Source: Candidatus Methylacidithermus pantelleriae
GTDB taxonomy: Bacteria > Verrucomicrobiota > Verrucomicrobiia > Methylacidiphilales > Methylacidiphilaceae
Direction: 5' to 3'
DNA: 64,000 nucleotides
Assembly (NCBI RefSeq): GCF_905250085.1
Contig: NZ_CAJNOB010000001.1
Coordinates: 40,624 to 104,623, forward strand
In this document: positions 54,187 through 63,016 of the stretch, one piece after another
Layout: the number at the start of each line of letters is the position of its first letter
Numbering within the stretch: position 1 is the stretch's first letter
Notes under the pieces: model-generated
Told to the model about the DNA's origin: nothing
What the model saw: only the letters and a program-made list of their open reading frames with translations
Database searches by the model: none
Position numbers and translations under genes: made by a program

Positions 54187-54865
54187 CGCCTTTTCCCCTT
54201 TCCCAGAGCCCCGTTGAACCTTTCCCAGCAAAATCTCTCGAGGCATAAGAAAACCATTCCCGGGCCAGGGAAAGAAAGGCCTTGAGCCGGCTTGCATCCT
54301 TTTTTCCCGGAAAAGACTCCACACCGCTTGAGACATCCACCCCGTCGGGCCGGGTTCTTTCCAGTGCTTCCCAAAGATTTTCGGGGCAAAGCCCGCCCGC
54401 CAAGATTAGAGGTTTCGCCGTCCGCTGGCGCAGTTGGGCAACGGTATCCCAGCAAAAAGTCTTCCCCGTCCCGCCAATTTCGGCAGAATCAAGCACATAG
54501 GCGCAGGCAGCCGGCAAAGGATTTGACTCGGGCCAAGGCATACGGAGCGACCGCAACACCGGAAGTCTCACTACGGCGGCGGCATTGAGTTCGGTGTCAC
54601 TGGCACCATGAATCTGCCAGGCGCCCAACGGGAGAAACCTTTCCCACTGCCTTAGCTCTTCAAGCTTTGGGTTAACCACGACTCCGACCGCTACAAAGGC
54701 AGAATGGTTGTGGGAAAGTTTTTCCAAAAGCCTCTCTAACTCGATGGGGGAAAGGTAACGAGGACTCCGAGGATAGAGCACAAAACCAACCGCGTCAGCC
54801 CCGAGCTCTAATGCTAGCTCTGCATCCTCCAGCCTTCGGATCCCGCAAACTTTCACTTGAAACAT
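54179..54865 (-). CDS. trpF: Phosphoribosylanthranilate isomerase
   Basis: This encodes 228 residues with a TIM-barrel fold, starting [19 protein letters not shown], with [42 protein letters not shown] and [32 protein letters not shown]. It isomerises PRA to CdRP in tryptophan synthesis. It sits 4 nt downstream of trpC and overlaps trpB by 8 nt, a compact trpCFB unit. Confidence 0.96.
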   Translation of the reverse strand: MFQVKVCGIRRLEDAELALELGADAVGFVLYPRSPRYLSPIELERLLEKLSHNHSAFVAVGVVVNPKLEELRQWERFLPLGAWQIHGASDTELNAAAVVRLPVLRSLRMPWPESNPLPAACAYVLDSAEIGGTGKTFCWDTVAQLRQRTAKPLILAGGLCPENLWEALERTRPDGVDVSSGVESFPGKKDASRLKAFLSLAREWFSYASRDFAGKGSTGLWERGKGDV

Positions 54866-54869
54866 GGTG

Positions 54870-55676
54870 CTATGAACGACTCCGAGCTCCTAGAGGCCCT
54901 TGGCCTCCCTTTCGAAAAGCGCGCACTTTGCCGCTGGGGTCAGACGCCCTCATGAGAGCCTCTCCCACAAGAATCGCGTCCACCCCAAGATTGCGCAGCC
55001 AGCCCACTTGCTCCGGTTCGCGAATCCCGCTTTCGCTCACCACAATACACTCCGGAGGGATTTCGGGGAGCAATTGTTCGGTGGTTCGAAGATCCACCGT
55101 AAAATCACGCAAATCCCGGTTGTTAATTCCGACGATCCGACTCCCTGCTTCCAAAGCCAACTCTAGCTCATAGCGGTCATGCACCTCGACCAGCACCTCA
55201 AGCCCTAGGGAACGTGCCCGGGAAGCAAGTTTCTGGAGCCGCTTGGGAGGGAGAATACGCGCGATGAGCAAAACAGCATCCGCCCCAACGGCAAGACTTT
55301 CCCACAGATCCCCTTCTTCCAAAAGAAAGTCCTTGCGCAAAATGGGCTTGGCTATGGTTTGCCGGACTCTCCGCAGATCATCTAGGCTACCGAGGAAGAA
55401 CGCCGGTTCCGTAAGCACGCTCACAGCATCCGCGCCCCCCTGTTCGTACTGCTGAGCCAAGAAAACCGGATCGGCTTCCGCCGCAATGAGACCGGTAGAA
55501 GGGGAGGCACGTTTAATCTCTGCAATAAGAGAAATCCCATCTTGTCGTCGCAGCGCAGAAGCGAAGGATCGGAAATCGGTCCGGCCGAAGGCCGCCTTTC
55601 GCCATTGGCGAAGATTTTCCCGAGAGTTCCGCCGGCGACGATAGGATTCTGCTACGATAGCCTCGAGGAATTTCAC
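54870..55676 (-). CDS. trpC: Indole-3-glycerol-phosphate synthase
   Basis: This encodes 268 residues. The catalytic regions are SLIAEIKRASPSTGLI, AVSVLTEPAFFLGSLDDL, PILRKDFLLEE, VLLIARILPP, GINNRDLRDFTVDL and VSESGIREPEQV. It closes the indole ring from CdRP. The first 30 residues (YRRRRNSRENLRQWRK) are unusually basic. It appears to head the operon trpC-trpF-trpB-gmk-coaC-peptide-purE; no trp attenuator or leader peptide was seen upstream. Confidence 0.96.
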   Translation of the reverse strand: MKFLEAIVAESYRRRRNSRENLRQWRKAAFGRTDFRSFASALRRQDGISLIAEIKRASPSTGLIAAEADPVFLAQQYEQGGADAVSVLTEPAFFLGSLDDLRRVRQTIAKPILRKDFLLEEGDLWESLAVGADAVLLIARILPPKRLQKLASRARSLGLEVLVEVHDRYELELALEAGSRIVGINNRDLRDFTVDLRTTEQLLPEIPPECIVVSESGIREPEQVGWLRNLGVDAILVGEALMRASDPSGKVRAFRKGGQGPLGARSRS

Positions 55677-55888
55677 ACGCTCGTCCCCATAAGTCTTTTA
55701 GGCTTGGCAAAAAAGCAAAAGCAACACCGTCGCTCCGCGGTATCCTATCGAAGTGTTGTCCAGTTGCCTACCGGAAAGTGGGGAGAACACACCTGGGTCC
55801 CCTTTTTCTACTTTATCTAGGAATAGGGTTGACTTTCCGTGGTTGGCTTTCCTACCAAGAAGATTCGCAAAAAGAGTGTCAGGGCAAT

Positions 55889-56587
55889 ATGAGGCTTTGG
55901 GTTGGGTTTTTGGTTTTCGTCCTTCTCGGAGAATTCCCGATCTTTCGATTGGTTGCCGAGTCCGTTGCCCGGGCGCTTCCGGTCGGTTCCTCCGTCCCTC
56001 TGTCGCGCGAGCACGAACCGGTGCGCAGAGCCCAGGCAGTCTACGTCAAAGAGGAACGTGTCCAGTTGCCTAACGGGAAGGTGGTGATCCGGCGGATTAC
56101 TTATATCGGAGGAAACCCCTATCGCATTCTCTCGGCGATCTGGTGGCACCCCGATCCCAGCAAACCCATTACAGGAATCGTGGTACGGATTGGTGAACAA
56201 CGACTCTACGCCTACCAGGGGGATAAGGTCGTGGCAATGGCTCCCGTATGCACCGGGAGGCCTGGCCACGAGACCCCTCCTGGCCTTTATGCGGTCCTAG
56301 GCAAAGACCGTAATCACAAATCCAATCTCTATGGAGCTTTTGTGGATTCCCACGGCCGAATCGTAGATCCCAACGCCGACGCCAGGCAAAAACCTCCTCC
56401 AGGGCTTCACTTCGAACCGGCGGCGATGCCCTTTTTCTTGCGGTTAAGCCAGGAGGGTGTCGGGCTCCATGGAGGTTACCTCCCGGGACATGCCGACTCC
56501 CATGGGTGCATTCGCCTGCCGGAAGCCTTTGCGCGAGACATTTTTGATCTTGTCCAGGTAGGAACGCCGGTGCGTATCGACCCATAA
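55889..56587 (+). CDS. L,D-transpeptidase (YkuD domain)
   Basis: From ATG 55889 the protein has 232 residues. A signal peptide (LWVGFLVFVLLGEFPIF) precedes a YkuD domain: GIVVRIGEQRLYAYQGDKVV, APVCTGRPGHETPPGLYAVLG and the catalytic HGGYLPGHADSHGCIRLPE, with His and Cys in the standard HGxx...SHGCIR arrangement. Such enzymes crosslink peptidoglycan by 3-3 bonds or attach lipoproteins to it. The upstream in-frame start at 55778 would place a second hydrophobic region ahead of the signal, so I prefer the later ATG. Confidence 0.9.
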   Translation: MRLWVGFLVFVLLGEFPIFRLVAESVARALPVGSSVPLSREHEPVRRAQAVYVKEERVQLPNGKVVIRRITYIGGNPYRILSAIWWHPDPSKPITGIVVRIGEQRLYAYQGDKVVAMAPVCTGRPGHETPPGLYAVLGKDRNHKSNLYGAFVDSHGRIVDPNADARQKPPPGLHFEPAAMPFFLRLSQEGVGLHGGYLPGHADSHGCIRLPEAFARDIFDLVQVGTPVRIDP

Positions 56588-56589
56588 GG

Positions 56590-57200
56590 CGGCCGGAAGT
56601 TGGCGTGCGACAGGTTTGTCGTCGAAGGCCAACATAGCGGCCGTGGTCATGTTCCCGCGGGAAGATCCGCCCGGTGGCAAATGATCGGCCTTTCCGACCA
56701 GGCAAGGGCCGGTTTCAGTCCGATGGTAAAGACAGCAATGGGCTTGGCGAAGGTGAAACACAAAAGCCGCCGCGCGCTCGGGCCTTAGACCCATCGGTGA
56801 CACGGTGGACGCTTTTCGTGCAAAAATCCAATGCCCCGATCCCCAATAAGAGCCTTGTTCCCTTTTGGTCTGGCCAACCCGATCGTCAGGCCTCGCATCG
56901 CTAAAGATCGCTTTGGCTTCTCCTACGCTTTTCCATCAAGGGACAAATCCTCCATCCAGCGGCCTTGCCACAAGCTTGCCGAGAGGGCCGATCCCGGCTT
57001 TGGCCAAATCGCCTCGGTTTTTCTCCATGCCGATCGGTCCTGTCAGCCAGCGCCTCACCCAAGTAACCCAGCGGCCTTCCCGCTCGCAACGTCCCCTTTC
57101 CCCATCCGGCAGGCCGCCTTGTAGCAAGCGCCTCTCTTCCTTGGTCCGGAGGCGTGCCTCCCCTCCCACGTGTTGCCGTGCACGACGCTCCACGCGTTCC
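56590..57200 (-). pseudogene. Third TnpB-related transposase relic, copy C
   Basis: The minus strand contains, in shifting frames, a series that parallels the middle of TnpB-related proteins: TGPIGMEKNRGDLAKAGIG (compare the IGIDxNxDHLALAEIDRFG strand), then DGKxVGEAKAIFSD, LARPKGNKALIGDRGIGF and PSARRLLCFTFAKP. Stops and frameshifts interrupt it, and only a part of the gene remains. It abuts the 3' end of mutL. The similarity is weaker than for copies A and B, so the call is moderate. Confidence 0.5.
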
Positions 57201-57207
57201 CGTATCT

Positions 57208-58986
57208 CTAGCTATGCGCCACTCCTCTGGGACCCGTTCGGCCCAATCGCTTTTCCAGTTCCCCAAAGCCAATCTCCACCATGGTCGGCCGGCCATGCGG
57301 GCAATGAAAAGGGTCCTGGCAAGCCCAAAGGTCCTCTATAAGCCTTTCGACCTCCCATTGTTCCAGAGAATCTCCTGATTTAATCGCTTGCCGGCATACG
57401 ATTGTGGCTACCCGGTGCCGCAGGGTTTCGGTTTCTAAAGGATTCCCATCTCCTCCTTCGGCCAGGGCACTGGCCACCTCCGACACAAGCCGGGCCGGCT
57501 CGGCTCCCTTTGCCCAAGCAGGAATGGCAGTAATAAGAAAGCTCTGTCCGCCCAAGGAATGAATCTCTAGACCGAATCGAGCTAGCAGAGCCCGGTGATC
57601 CCCAACCAGAGCAGCTTCCAGGGGAGAAAGATGAACGGTTACCGGAAGGAGAAGCCGCTGGGAAGGAACCTGTCCTGACCCGGATTCTTTCAGCAATTTT
57701 TCAAAAAGCACCCGCTCGTGAGCCGCATGTTGATCGATCACCAGAAGCCCCTGACGGCTTTCGACTAAAAGGTAGAGATCTCCTAGGCGTCCCCGGAAGC
57801 GCAAGCGCTCGCCGGTTTCGAGAAGCGTCCCATCATCGCTCGAAGACACAGGTTTTTGGGCTTTTCCCTTGTCCCAAGACAAGCTAAAGGCACTGCCCGG
57901 TTGAGGCCTTAACCCAGAAGGGTCTTCTTTGAGACGCGCATCCTGCGGGCTTTCCCCTTCGGGAGAGCCCGCAGGAAAGCCGACAGTAGCTGTGCGTACC
58001 GACCCTCGAAGTGCGCAAGAAAGTGCCTCGTTGAGAAGCGATTCAATTCGCTTTTCTTCCACCAGCCGAATCTCCCTTTTGGCAGGATGAACGTTGACAT
58101 CGACCCACTCAGGAGGGAATTGCAACCAGAGAAACACGGGAACATACTGGCCGCGCATGAGATGGGTTCGAATGACCTCTCGAACCACCCACGAGAGGAG
58201 CCGGTTCACAACCGGCCGGCCATTAACAAAAAACCATTCCTGGGCTCGCTGGGCGACCACCGTGGGTCGACCCACCCATCCTTCGATGATACAAGCCTTT
58301 TCCCTGGCCTGTACGGGAACAAGCTCTTGGACCCATTCCTTTCCCATAAGAACTTCCAATCGTTGTTGTCGGGAACCGCATGCAGGCCAAAAGATTTCCT
58401 TCCGGCCTTCCTGGATCCATCGGAACGAAACACTTGGGCAGGCCAAAGCAAATTGGTAGAGAATTTGCTGAAGGTGACCTCGCTCGGTAGCGGGAGAACG
58501 CAAAAACTTCCGCCGAGCCGGTACGTTGAAAAAAAGGGAACTAACGGTCACGGTGGTCCCTGCGGCTCTTCCTGCCTCCCGAACCGCTCGGATTTTTCCA
58601 GCCTCGGTCTCCACCTCAACCCCTACGGGTGCTTCTTTTTCCCTCGTCCGTAGGGTCAAGCGCGAAACGGCTGCGATGGAAGGAAGGGCTTCGCCACGAA
58701 ACCCATACGTTACGATCCGGCGCAGATCCTCAGCACGGGCAAGTTTACTCGTTGCATGGCGTTCCAAACACAAAAGAGCGTCATTCCGGCTCATCCCGCA
58801 GCCGTCGTCAGAAACCTCGACGAACCATCGCCCGGCACTCCGGGTGTGCACTTCGATACAGCTAGCTCCAGCATCCAGGGAATTCTCCACCAATTCCTTA
58901 AGCACCGAAGCCGGGCGTTCCACGACTTCCCCCGCAGCGATCTGGTTAGCCACCCAATCCGGTAAAATGCGAATCCGATCCCCCAT
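57208..58986 (-). CDS. mutL: DNA mismatch repair protein MutL
   Basis: This encodes 592 residues. GHKL ATPase motifs are complete: IAAGEVVERPASVLKELVEN, SLDAG, SDDGCGM and TYGFRGEALPSIAAV. The C-terminal domain has DQHAAHERVLFE, the metal-binding motif of MutL proteins with nicking endonuclease activity, and CPHGRPT near the end, another endonuclease-type feature. It therefore probably nicks the daughter strand itself, as expected where MutH is absent. A long Ser/Pro-rich linker lies between the domains. The IS607 remnant starts 118 bp upstream of its start codon. Confidence 0.96.
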   Translation of the reverse strand: MGDRIRILPDWVANQIAAGEVVERPASVLKELVENSLDAGASCIEVHTRSAGRWFVEVSDDGCGMSRNDALLCLERHATSKLARAEDLRRIVTYGFRGEALPSIAAVSRLTLRTREKEAPVGVEVETEAGKIRAVREAGRAAGTTVTVSSLFFNVPARRKFLRSPATERGHLQQILYQFALACPSVSFRWIQEGRKEIFWPACGSRQQRLEVLMGKEWVQELVPVQAREKACIIEGWVGRPTVVAQRAQEWFFVNGRPVVNRLLSWVVREVIRTHLMRGQYVPVFLWLQFPPEWVDVNVHPAKREIRLVEEKRIESLLNEALSCALRGSVRTATVGFPAGSPEGESPQDARLKEDPSGLRPQPGSAFSLSWDKGKAQKPVSSSDDGTLLETGERLRFRGRLGDLYLLVESRQGLLVIDQHAAHERVLFEKLLKESGSGQVPSQRLLLPVTVHLSPLEAALVGDHRALLARFGLEIHSLGGQSFLITAIPAWAKGAEPARLVSEVASALAEGGDGNPLETETLRHRVATIVCRQAIKSGDSLEQWEVERLIEDLWACQDPFHCPHGRPTMVEIGFGELEKRLGRTGPRGVAHS

Positions 58987-59103
58987 AAGCGATCAACACG
59001 CAGGAGCCACCGGTTTATTGCCCAACTAGTCCATGTCCAAAAGCGTCCGGTTCCCGATTTCCCGGCAAACCCGGGTACAGAGTCTCTTTTTTTATAAAAA
59101 CTT

Positions 59104-59564
59104 CTAGCGCAAATCTTCCAAAGCTACCCCCAACCCCTGTCTTGTGTCATCCTTCTCTCCAAAAGACCTCGCTTTTCGTAGCCACACCCTCACCGAAAAT
59201 AGAGAAAACTCTTCCCCACTTCCACTCGTTACCCAGCGGGACTCACCGGTCTTACCTGCTTGCGCGCTGCCGGCTTCCCGCTTCCTCAGGGACTGTCTAT
59301 TAGAAGGAGCAGGTCTTGCGTCCCGGCTGGAGGCGTTTTTGCTTCTCCCCTCCATTCCCCTGTGGAGCTTGGCAAGAGCCCAGATGAGCCGCACATCCTC
59401 GCCCCGCTTACAGGCATTCAGATACTCCTTGACCAGAGCTCGCCTCTCGTTGAAGGCAAACCAGCCCTCCGCGTGAAAGGCCCAAGGCTACCTTCATCGC
59501 CAGGCGATGGATCCCGCCTCCATTCGAATGCCTGAGGAACCATCAATAGCTTAGTCGGCGCCAT
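59104..59564 (-). pseudogene. Truncated TnpB of an IS607-type element
   Basis: Following the tnpA relic on the minus strand, the sequence MAPTKLLMVPQAFEWRRDPSP resembles the typical start of TnpB proteins (MxxVPQAFRxxLDP). A frameshift follows; a second open part beginning near 59394 (LIWALAKLHRGMEG) ends at 59104. The catalytic RuvC-like region and zinc ribbon are missing, so most of tnpB has been deleted. Confidence 0.55.
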
Positions 59565-60108
59565 GACCGCCTTCTCCGCGCGCTGCCGCGCCGAGCATGG
59601 CCCGTAGAGCCGAGTGCAGAGGGTCGTCAGGACGTCGATCATGTCCTGCACCCGGTCGTCCTTCACCTCGCCCGGTTCCATCACGATCAACCGCCTTCCC
59701 GCGGAAACGAGCGCAGCTTCGATGTACTCCGACCCTAACCGCACATGCCTCTCCCGGCGCTCAACGAGGATGACCCCGTATTCGGGCGACCGCAGTACCG
59801 AGATCAGTCCCCCACGACGGTCGTTGAGCCCGCTTCCTATCTCGGCAACTACCTTCGCGACCTTGATCCCCTTCTGGGTAGCAAACGCTGTCAATCGAGC
59901 CACCTGGCGGTCGGGATCGGCCTTGCGGTCCGCTGAAGAAACCCTGGTATACATTACCGACCCGGTTTTCCTTGCGCTCCGGCTCGTCAACCAGAATCGT
60001 TCCTCTCGGCATCTGGCGAGCCGGTACCGGGAGCTTTCCGTGCTTCCACCAGGCCCAGGCAGTCTTGTAGGAAAACCCATTGGCTCGCGCCCAATCCCAT
60101 AGCTTCAT
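59565..60108 (-). pseudogene. Frameshifted IS607-family serine recombinase TnpA
   Basis: The N-terminal DNA-binding part MKLWDWARANGFSYKTAWAWW starts at 60108 and runs to about 59970. The catalytic resolvase domain continues in another frame from about 59957 (VMYTRVSSADRKADPDRQV, with the active Ser in RVSS). Later parts read GSGLNDRRGGL, LVERRERHVRLGSEYIEAAL and RQRAEKAV. The order HTH-then-catalytic domain is diagnostic of IS607 TnpA. A frameshift near residue 45 inactivates it. Confidence 0.85.
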
Positions 60109-60148
60109 CGAGACAAAATAGCCTATTCGGGGCTAACCTTTCCTCCAT

Positions 60149-60169
60149 CCATTCGCCGTTGGCGAATGG
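60149..60169. repeat. Perfect 9-bp hairpin between IS607 remnant and parB
   Basis: CCATTCGCC (60149-60157) and GGCGAATGG (60161-60169) form a perfect stem with loop GTT. It lies 41 bp from the start of the tnpA relic and 48 bp past the parB stop. No T-run follows on either strand, so a terminator is doubtful; an element-end structure is another option. Confidence 0.55.
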
Positions 60170-60216
60170 TCCGAGCTCTTTGCCTGGAAGAAAAAAAGTC
60201 GATCCAAAAAGCTCGT

Positions 60217-61104
60217 TCAGGGGACATCTTCCTCCGTGGAAACGCCAAGAAGCCGTAGAAGTTCTTCCAAGTCTGAATCGGAATAGTAATACAACTTGAT
60301 CCAGCCTCCCTCGGAAAGGGGGCTTATCTCAACCCTGCGACCCAAGCTTTCTTGAAGTTTCCGTTCCCAATGGGTTGGGGAGCGATCCTTCGAAGACGGG
60401 CGTTTGACCCGTGGCTTGCCGCCCAGTGGTTCGCGCAGGTGGGCCACCCGAGCCTCCGCCTGCCGCACGGTCCAGCCCTGCGCTAAGATCTGGGCGGCGA
60501 GCTCTTTTTGCAGCTCCTCGTCCTCCAGAGAAAGAAGTGCCTTGGCATGGCCAGTGGTGAGTTTTCCCTCCTCAAGAAGTTTTTGAAGCTCGGCAGGGAG
60601 CGCCAAAAGACGTAACGTGTTCGCAACGCTGGCACGGCTTTTGCCCACCCGGTCGGCAATTTCCTCCTGGGTTGCCCCAAACTTTTCCAAAAGCAGCCGA
60701 TACGCCCTTGCTTCCTCAATCGGATTGAGGTCAGACCGTTGGAGGTTCTCAACCAACGCAAATTCCAGAAGCTCCCGGTCCGTAGCCTCCCTCAGGATGA
60801 CCGGGACCTCCTTTAACCCCAAACGACGGGCTGCTTGCCATCTCCGCTGCCCTGCGATGATCTCGTAGCGTCCTTCCACGGACCGTGCAACCAGAGGCTG
60901 TAGGATCCCCTGTTTTTCAATGGACGCCGCTAACTCCTCAAGCTCCTGAGGATCGATTCGCTGGCGAGGCTGAAAAGGATGGCAGACCAAAAGCTCCGGG
61001 GAAATCCAATGGATCTTTTCCCCTTGCTCGAGATCCGGCTGTGAACGTCCTAAGGGATGGGCCATGAGGGCCTGAAGTCCTCTCCCTAATCCGCGCGATG
61101 GCAT
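60217..61104 (-). CDS. parB: Chromosome partitioning protein ParB
   Basis: This encodes 295 residues. The start MPSRGLGRGLQALM matches the conserved ParB N-terminus. The CTPase/ParB domain has NPFQPR-type CHPFQPRQRIDP, GILQPLVAR and the arginine patch AGQRRWQAARRLG, followed by ENLQRSDLNPIEEARAY and the HTH TQEEIADRVGKSRASVANTLRLL. The C-terminal dimerisation part is present. ParB loads on parS and organises the origin region. No parA is adjacent and no good parS site was seen in the window. Confidence 0.95.
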   Translation of the reverse strand: MPSRGLGRGLQALMAHPLGRSQPDLEQGEKIHWISPELLVCHPFQPRQRIDPQELEELAASIEKQGILQPLVARSVEGRYEIIAGQRRWQAARRLGLKEVPVILREATDRELLEFALVENLQRSDLNPIEEARAYRLLLEKFGATQEEIADRVGKSRASVANTLRLLALPAELQKLLEEGKLTTGHAKALLSLEDEELQKELAAQILAQGWTVRQAEARVAHLREPLGGKPRVKRPSSKDRSPTHWERKLQESLGRRVEISPLSEGGWIKLYYYSDSDLEELLRLLGVSTEEDVP

Positions 61105-61377
61105 GGCTTACATCCCCAAACTGTGAGCAAAGCTGCTACAAAATGAAAATTCCTTCTAGCGAAAAGATTGCCCTGGGGGAAGGAAAAATGCCCGTTGGGA
61201 AGCCCAAAACCTTAGCTCGCGCCGGCTTGCTGGGTTCTCTTTTCGGACCAGCGGGCTCCCGGGAGTTTCTTGGCAGGCGATCCCTTTTGACGGGTAGATG
61301 TCCGAAAAGCTTTACCCTTGCCTCAAGGGATTCCTTACCTAATCTAGAAATGGAGACACGGCTTTTCGGCTTTTCTT

Positions 61378-61449
61378 GCGCGGTTAGCTTAGTGGTAGAG
61401 CGCTCGCTTCACACGCGAGAGGTCATAGGTTCGAGTCCTATACCGCGCA
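61378..61449 (+). tRNA. tRNA-Val (anticodon CAC)
   Basis: Acceptor stem GCGCGGT (61378-61384) pairs with ACCGCGC (61442-61448), discriminator A at 61449. D arm TAGCTTAGTGGTAGAGC, anticodon stem CTCGC/GCGAG around TTCACAC (CAC at 61410-61412) and T arm ATAGGTTCGAGTCCTAT. CCA is not encoded. It reads GTG. Confidence 0.97.
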
Positions 61450-61563
61450 GACCATGTCCTAACCCGGGCTGTGAGCAATTCTCCCAGCCAGACCGAGCAG
61501 GGATTGAAAAGCGGACTACGGCCACTTATGCTTAGTATGCCCGAGGACCGGGCGACTTTTTAT

Positions 61564-61638
61564 TCCGGAGTAGCTCAGCGGTAGAGCGGGCGGCTGTTAA
61601 CCGCTTGGTCGTAGGTTCGAATCCTACCTCCGGAGCCA
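61564..61638 (+). tRNA. tRNA-Asn (anticodon GUU)
   Basis: Acceptor stem TCCGGAG (61564-61570) pairs with CTCCGGA (61628-61634), discriminator G at 61635, and CCA is encoded (61636-61638), unlike the other three tRNAs here. Anticodon loop CTGTTAA between GGCGG and CCGCT gives GTT. T arm GTAGGTTCGAATCCTAC. It reads AAC/AAT. Confidence 0.97.
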
Positions 61639-61674
61639 ACTTGCAACGAACTGTACCGGTGTTCTCCGTAACCG

Positions 61675-61708
61675 AAGCCCTGTGGGATTCCCTCGGGGCT
61701 TTTGCTTT
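61675..61708 (+). terminator. Possible intrinsic terminator after tRNA-Asn
   Basis: AAGCCC (61675-61680) pairs with GGGCTT (61696-61701), followed by TTGCTTTTG. The stem is short and the loop is 15 nt, so the call is moderate. Placed 40 nt downstream of the tRNA-Asn 3' end. Confidence 0.45.
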
Positions 61709-61831
61709 TGTCCTTGTGATTCATGCGGACTTCCGGGCCCATGCACATCTACCGGTACCCCTGTCCGTTGCGATCGGTACAGACCTCCTGGACATACATG
61801 CCTACAACCTCCAAGAGCTATCGTTTTTGCT

Positions 61832-61937
61832 ATGAAAATGAGCTATGCACAATCTTTTCACACATGGACCCTACACACTTTTCCACAAGTCCTGGACTGG
61901 CAACTACAAAGGTTAAAGCCTCAGGAAGGTAAGCTAG
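61832..61937 (+). repeat. Dispersed 107-bp repeat, copy 2
   Basis: Homologous to 3811-3919 in the same orientation (36 of 42 identical bases in the core). This copy contains TTTTCCACA (61879-61887), which fits the DnaA-box consensus TTWTNCACA exactly, and CTATGCACA (61843-61851), one mismatch away. It lies 195 bp after tRNA-Asn and 0.7 kb from parB. No inverted ends or coding frame. Confidence 0.75.
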
Positions 61938-62251
61938 CCCTGTGCTGAAAGCTAAGAGAACACCATCCATGCATGCCGCCACCCAATGAAGATTTTTTTT
62001 CTTGTCACAACTCGCCCACCGGCCGTCAGGCGTGCTGCACCCCCTTTTTCAAGGAGCTCCCGCTCTCGGCCTCCCAGGGAGGCGCGCGATCGCCCACCCC
62101 TTCCGCTTTGGTGCTCCAACAAGAGAGAGAGCTGGCCACTGGGACAAGGAGCAAGCGACCCCTGAGTAGCTTTTCCGCTTGCAGCTGATCTCAAAGGGGA
62201 AAGGGCTTTCTTGCCGCTTTTTGAAGTTGTTACAACCGGGTTGGCTGGGAA

Positions 62252-62908
62252 CTAGGGCGCTTCGTCCGATGTGTCTAGCAAGGGTGAGGGAACGGCCTGC
62301 CAAGAACGCGGTGGTGCTAACGTTTGCGCGCGAAAATCCTCCGAGTGATCCCAATGATACTCCCAGTTCTGGCGATACAGCGCCGCTAGGTCGGGGTTTT
62401 CCCGCAGGATCAGAAGGTTTTCGGCGTTCTTTTCTTCGGCCGCCTTCGTAAAGTTGAATGACCCTGTTACGACCGTTTTGTCATCAATCACCAGGACCTT
62501 ATTGTGGGCGATGGCGTGAGCGGCGTCTAACCGTACTGGGATACCGTTGTCGGAGAGAAAGACGGCCGGATTATAGCGGATATTGCTCCGGGTTTGGCGG
62601 GAGTCCAGAATCACCCGGACGTCTACCCCTCGGCGGTGGGCGAGAACGAGAGCTTTTGCAATCGGCGCAGAAGTAAAGGAATAGGCTTGAACGAGGACCT
62701 TTTGCCGGGCTTCCTCAAGGGCACGCACTATGGCTGCCGTGGCACCCCCTTGCGGGCTAAAGGCAACCTCGATCGTTCCCTTAGCGGGCAACCGAAGAGG
62801 CGAAAGAGGTTTCTCGACAAAACTACGAGCTTGTTGCCAACCCTGGCCGAACCAGAGGCAAAGGGCGAGCAAAACCCACCCACAGCGGGAAGAGGTTCGC
62901 AAGGGCAT
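62252..62908 (-). CDS. Exported phospholipase D-like nuclease
   Basis: From ATG 62908 the protein has 218 residues. A signal peptide (CGWVLLALCLWFGQGWQQA) precedes one PLD domain of the Nuc type: LVQAYSFTSAPIAKALVLAH, GVDVRVILDSRQTR and a single HxKx4D motif in AHNKVLVIDDKTVVTGSFNFT. Nuc-type proteins form homodimers and cleave DNA or phosphodiesters. The location is probably periplasmic. The in-frame codon at 62950 would place extra residues before the signal, so it is not used. Divergent from enolase. Confidence 0.92.
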   Translation of the reverse strand: MPLRTSSRCGWVLLALCLWFGQGWQQARSFVEKPLSPLRLPAKGTIEVAFSPQGGATAAIVRALEEARQKVLVQAYSFTSAPIAKALVLAHRRGVDVRVILDSRQTRSNIRYNPAVFLSDNGIPVRLDAAHAIAHNKVLVIDDKTVVTGSFNFTKAAEEKNAENLLILRENPDLAALYRQNWEYHWDHSEDFRAQTLAPPRSWQAVPSPLLDTSDEAP

Positions 62909-63016
62909 TCCCTTCCTATAGCAGAATAGGAATACTGGACAAAGTGGCAAAGGATGGGAGAATCAAACAAAGAGGCCAGACTCCTTGCCGAGAGTTTCTT
63001 GCAAGGAACGCACTCC

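Larger units (their letters stand above)
61640..62251. other. Interval after tRNA-Asn holding repeat copy 2
   Basis: About 600 bases without a supported gene. The interval contains a likely terminator (61675-61708) and the second copy of the dispersed repeat (61832-61937). The remaining 300 bases before the PLD gene end show only overlapping shadow frames. Confidence 0.5.
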
